DNA of 7,127 nt, taken from Candidatus Neomicrothrix sp. UBA814. GTDB lineage: Bacteria; Actinomycetota; Acidimicrobiia; Acidimicrobiales; Poriferisodalaceae. The stretch lies in contig DBIA01000004.1 in NCBI GenBank assembly GCA_002296525.1, positions 1-7,127 on the forward strand, written 5' to 3'. A program made the translations under genes and the position numbers. This document shows, piece after piece, positions 4,951 through 7,127 of the stretch. Each line of letters begins with the position of its first letter. Within the stretch, counting starts at the first letter, position 1. Below the pieces are notes generated by a model. It saw nothing but the letters and a program-made list of their open reading frames with translations, was not told where the DNA came from and ran no database searches.

Positions 4951-7127
4951 GTGACTCGATCGTTCGTCCACCTCCACACCCACACAGAGTTCTCAATGCT
5001 CGATGGAGCGGCGCGCATACCCGACGCTGTCGCCGCGGCAGTAAACGATGGTCAACCCGCTTTAGGAATCACCGACCACGGCAACATGTACGGAGTTCTC
5101 GACTTCTACAAAGGATGCAACCAACACGGCATCAAACCCGTGATCGGGACAGAGGCCTATATGGCTCTGGAAAGCCGCGAAGAACGTCCAGCACGTCGCG
5201 GAAGAAAAATGGATGACTCCGGCGGCGACACCGATGACGGTTCGAAACTGTATTACCACCTCACATTGCTCGCAGAAAACAACACCGGCTACAGCAACCT
5301 ATTGAAGCTATCAAGCCGCGCATTCCTTGAGGGTTACTACTACAAGCCGCGGATGGACTGGGATCTATTCCAACAGCACAGCAGCGGCCTGATCGCCACA
5401 ACAGGTTGCTTGGGCAGCGTCGTCCAACAAGCTCTCCTAAAAGGCGACTACAAAGGCGCGCTTGATCGCGCTGCTCGGCTTCAAGACATTTTTGGACGCG
5501 ACAACCTCTTTATCGAACTCCAGGATCACGAAATTCCCGAACAGCGCCGCAACAACCCCCAGCTTCTTGAAATCGCGCGAGCGTTAAACGCACCACTCCT
5601 CGCAACAAACGACCTCCACTACACACACCAACACGACGCTATTTCCCACGACGCATTGCTTTGCGTTCAAACCGGTTCGCAGATGAGCGACCCTGACAGA
5701 TTCAAATTTCACGGTGATCAGCATTACCTCAAATCTGCACGAGAAATGCGAGACCTTTTTTCAGAACTGCCAGAGAGTTGCGACAACACTCTTTGGATCG
5801 CTGAACGTGCTGACGTAAATATTGAATTCGGAAACGTTTACTTACCTGATTTTCCTCTCCCCCCAGAATTTGACTCCGACGACGACTACCTGCGACATTT
5901 AGCTTTCGAGGGAGCAAAGGCGCGTTGGGGTCATCGACTATCCGACGAAATCGTTGACCGCCTCGGATACGAACTTCGTGTCATCGCAGACATGGACTTC
6001 TCTGCGTACTTCCTCATCACTTGGGATCTGATTAGACACGCACGGGAAAACAACATCCGAGTTGGACCCGGACGCGGATCTGCGGCCGGTTGCGCAGTCG
6101 CGTACTGCCTCCAAATAACGGATCTAGACCCCATCAAATACGATCTTCTATTCGAACGGTTTTTAAACCCCGGACGAAAATCGATGCCCGATATCGACAT
6201 GGACTTCGATGACCGTTACCGAGACGAAATGATTCGCTACACAGCGGAAACCTACGGTCGAGAACACGTAGCGCAAATCATTACCTTCTCAACAATCAAA
6301 GCCCGAGCGGCGGTACGAGACGCAGCTCGGGTCCTCGGCTACCCCTATGCCGTCGGAGACAAAGTCGCGAAAGCAATGCCGCCACTGGTGATGGGTCGCG
6401 ACACTCCACTTTGGGCATGTTTTGATCAGAACGATCAGTATGTCGACGGCTTTAAAGCTGCTGCAGAACTACGCCAAATGTACGACTCTGACCCTGATGT
6501 GAAACGAGTTGTCGATGTAGCAAAAGGGCTCGAAGGGTTACGACGCCAGGACTCAATTCACGCCGCAGCGGTCGTGATCACCCGCGATCCACTCACCGAA
6601 TATCTACCAATCCAACGAAAACCAGAATCAGGTGTGGCACCTGAAGACGCACCAGTAGTCACTCAATTCGAAATGAACGGAGTAGAGGAACTCGGACTAC
6701 TCAAAATGGACTTCCTGGGGTTGCGAACTCTCTCCATTATCGATGAAGCCTTAAAGCTCATCGAAACTGTGACTGGAGCAGCCCTGGATTTAGACCAAAT
6801 TCCCCTTGACGATGCAGAAACCTTCAGCCTGTTGCAGGCAGGCGACTCATTAGGCGTGTTCCAGTTGGAGTCAGCGCCCATGCGGAGTTTGATGCGCAGC
6901 CTAAGCCCCACAAGTTTCGATGACATCGCCGCATTAGTAGCTCTCTACCGACCGGGCCCTATGGCCGCAAACATGCACAACGACTACGCCGACCGCAAAA
7001 ACGGCAGGAAGCCTACGGACCTACCTCACGGCGACTTAGGCGAAATCCTTGACGACACATACGGCTTAATGATTTACCAAGAGTCCGTCATGCGAGTTGC
7101 CCAACGCATTGCCGGATACACCTTGGC
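4951..7127 (+). CDS. dnaE: DNA polymerase III alpha subunit (N-terminal 725 codons)
   Basis: The replicative polymerase catalytic subunit, open to the window end; about 60-65% of a usual ~1,150-1,190 residue protein. The N-terminal PHP domain (residues ~1-285) has all nine metal-ligand positions as I recall them from Mycobacterium tuberculosis DnaE1: His9, His11, Asp18, His43, Glu68, His103, Cys153, Asp221 and His223. This predicts active 3'-5' proofreading. The palm follows: GPGRGSAAGC (372-381), SMPDIDMDFDD (411-421) with catalytic Asp416 and Asp418, and KMDFLG (585-590) with the third aspartate Asp587. VFQLES (636-641), LYRPGPM (665-671) and YGLMIYQE (704-711) begin the fingers. The C-terminal beta-clamp-binding and OB regions lie outside the window. 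GTG at 4951 is the start: an in-frame TGA at 4939-4941 precedes it, no other start codon lies between, and MTRSFVHLHTHTEFSMLDG is a standard DnaE N-terminus. No Shine-Dalgarno is visible. It is the DnaE1-type main polymerase, not the DnaE2/ImuC error-prone form, judged by the intact PHP site; this distinction is likely but not proven. Confidence 0.96.
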   Translation, partial: MTRSFVHLHTHTEFSMLDGAARIPDAVAAAVNDGQPALGITDHGNMYGVLDFYKGCNQHGIKPVIGTEAYMALESREERPARRGRKMDDSGGDTDDGSKLYYHLTLLAENNTGYSNLLKLSSRAFLEGYYYKPRMDWDLFQQHSSGLIATTGCLGSVVQQALLKGDYKGALDRAARLQDIFGRDNLFIELQDHEIPEQRRNNPQLLEIARALNAPLLATNDLHYTHQHDAISHDALLCVQTGSQMSDPDRFKFHGDQHYLKSAREMRDLFSELPESCDNTLWIAERADVNIEFGNVYLPDFPLPPEFDSDDDYLRHLAFEGAKARWGHRLSDEIVDRLGYELRVIADMDFSAYFLITWDLIRHARENNIRVGPGRGSAAGCAVAYCLQITDLDPIKYDLLFERFLNPGRKSMPDIDMDFDDRYRDEMIRYTAETYGREHVAQIITFSTIKARAAVRDAARVLGYPYAVGDKVAKAMPPLVMGRDTPLWACFDQNDQYVDGFKAAAELRQMYDSDPDVKRVVDVAKGLEGLRRQDSIHAAAVVITRDPLTEYLPIQRKPESGVAPEDAPVVTQFEMNGVEELGLLKMDFLGLRTLSIIDEALKLIETVTGAALDLDQIPLDDAETFSLLQAGDSLGVFQLESAPMRSLMRSLSPTSFDDIAALVALYRPGPMAANMHNDYADRKNGRKPTDLPHGDLGEILDDTYGLMIYQESVMRVAQRIAGYTL

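Noticed and set aside
4896..5216. Plus-strand ATG open frame of 106 codons at the start of dnaE
   Set aside because: It is a different frame over the dnaE 5' end, and its translation is arginine/histidine-rich shadow sequence. The dnaE frame (from 4951) carries the PHP motifs.
1..7127. Search for a novel defence, mobile or RNA-based system (CRISPR-like repeats, transposon ends, tRNA/rRNA, long tandem repeats, reverse transcriptase)
   Set aside because: None seen by eye. Coding genes with known families fill almost the whole window, and the longest non-coding stretch is 92 bp.

Overview
The window looks like an ordinary chromosomal stretch of a high-GC-lineage actinobacterium with mid-range base composition (about half G+C by eye). 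The DnaE protein has the actinobacterial DnaE1 form with a PHP exonuclease domain, SdhA/SdhB/SdhC are of the actinobacterial type with a single membrane subunit, and the HD protein closely resembles the C-terminal half of actinobacterial CCA-adding enzymes. Several DnaE and HD-protein motifs recall the class Acidimicrobiia. That placement comes from memory of these families and was not searched.

Layout. (1) Positions 1-486, plus strand: the C-terminal end of a glycoside hydrolase family 2, beta-mannosidase-like enzyme, cut by the window edge. (2) Positions 556-4075, plus strand: a tightly packed sdhC-sdhA-sdhB operon for succinate:quinone oxidoreductase (complex II). The reading frames overlap by 1 base (TAATG) and 4 bases (GTGA). 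There is no sdhD, as expected when one five-helix cytochrome b subunit forms the whole anchor. (3) Positions 4066-4091: a perfect 10-bp inverted repeat with a 6-base loop. It joins the ends of sdhB and the convergent HD gene so exactly that both genes finish with CAG AAA TAG inside the two arms. (4) Positions 4082-4858, minus strand: a stand-alone HD-domain protein matching only the C-terminal half of CCA tRNA nucleotidyltransferase. (5) Positions 4859-4950: a 92-bp divergent intergenic region containing an imperfect dyad. (6) Positions 4951-7127, plus strand: the first 725 codons of dnaE, the replicative DNA polymerase III alpha subunit, starting at GTG and running off the window.

How the genes work together. 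The three sdh genes encode one membrane complex that oxidises succinate to fumarate (or can run in reverse) and passes electrons through FAD, three iron-sulphur clusters and probably two haems to quinone. The other genes are independent housekeeping functions: glycan degradation, probable RNA/nucleotide phosphohydrolase or tRNA-end metabolism, and chromosome replication with PHP proofreading.

I found no mobile element, CRISPR array, tRNA, rRNA or defence island, and no convincing new multi-gene system. The features most worth a second look are the shared stop-codon hairpin, the HD half-enzyme without its nucleotidyltransferase domain, and the dyad upstream of a dnaE gene that has no Shine-Dalgarno sequence.
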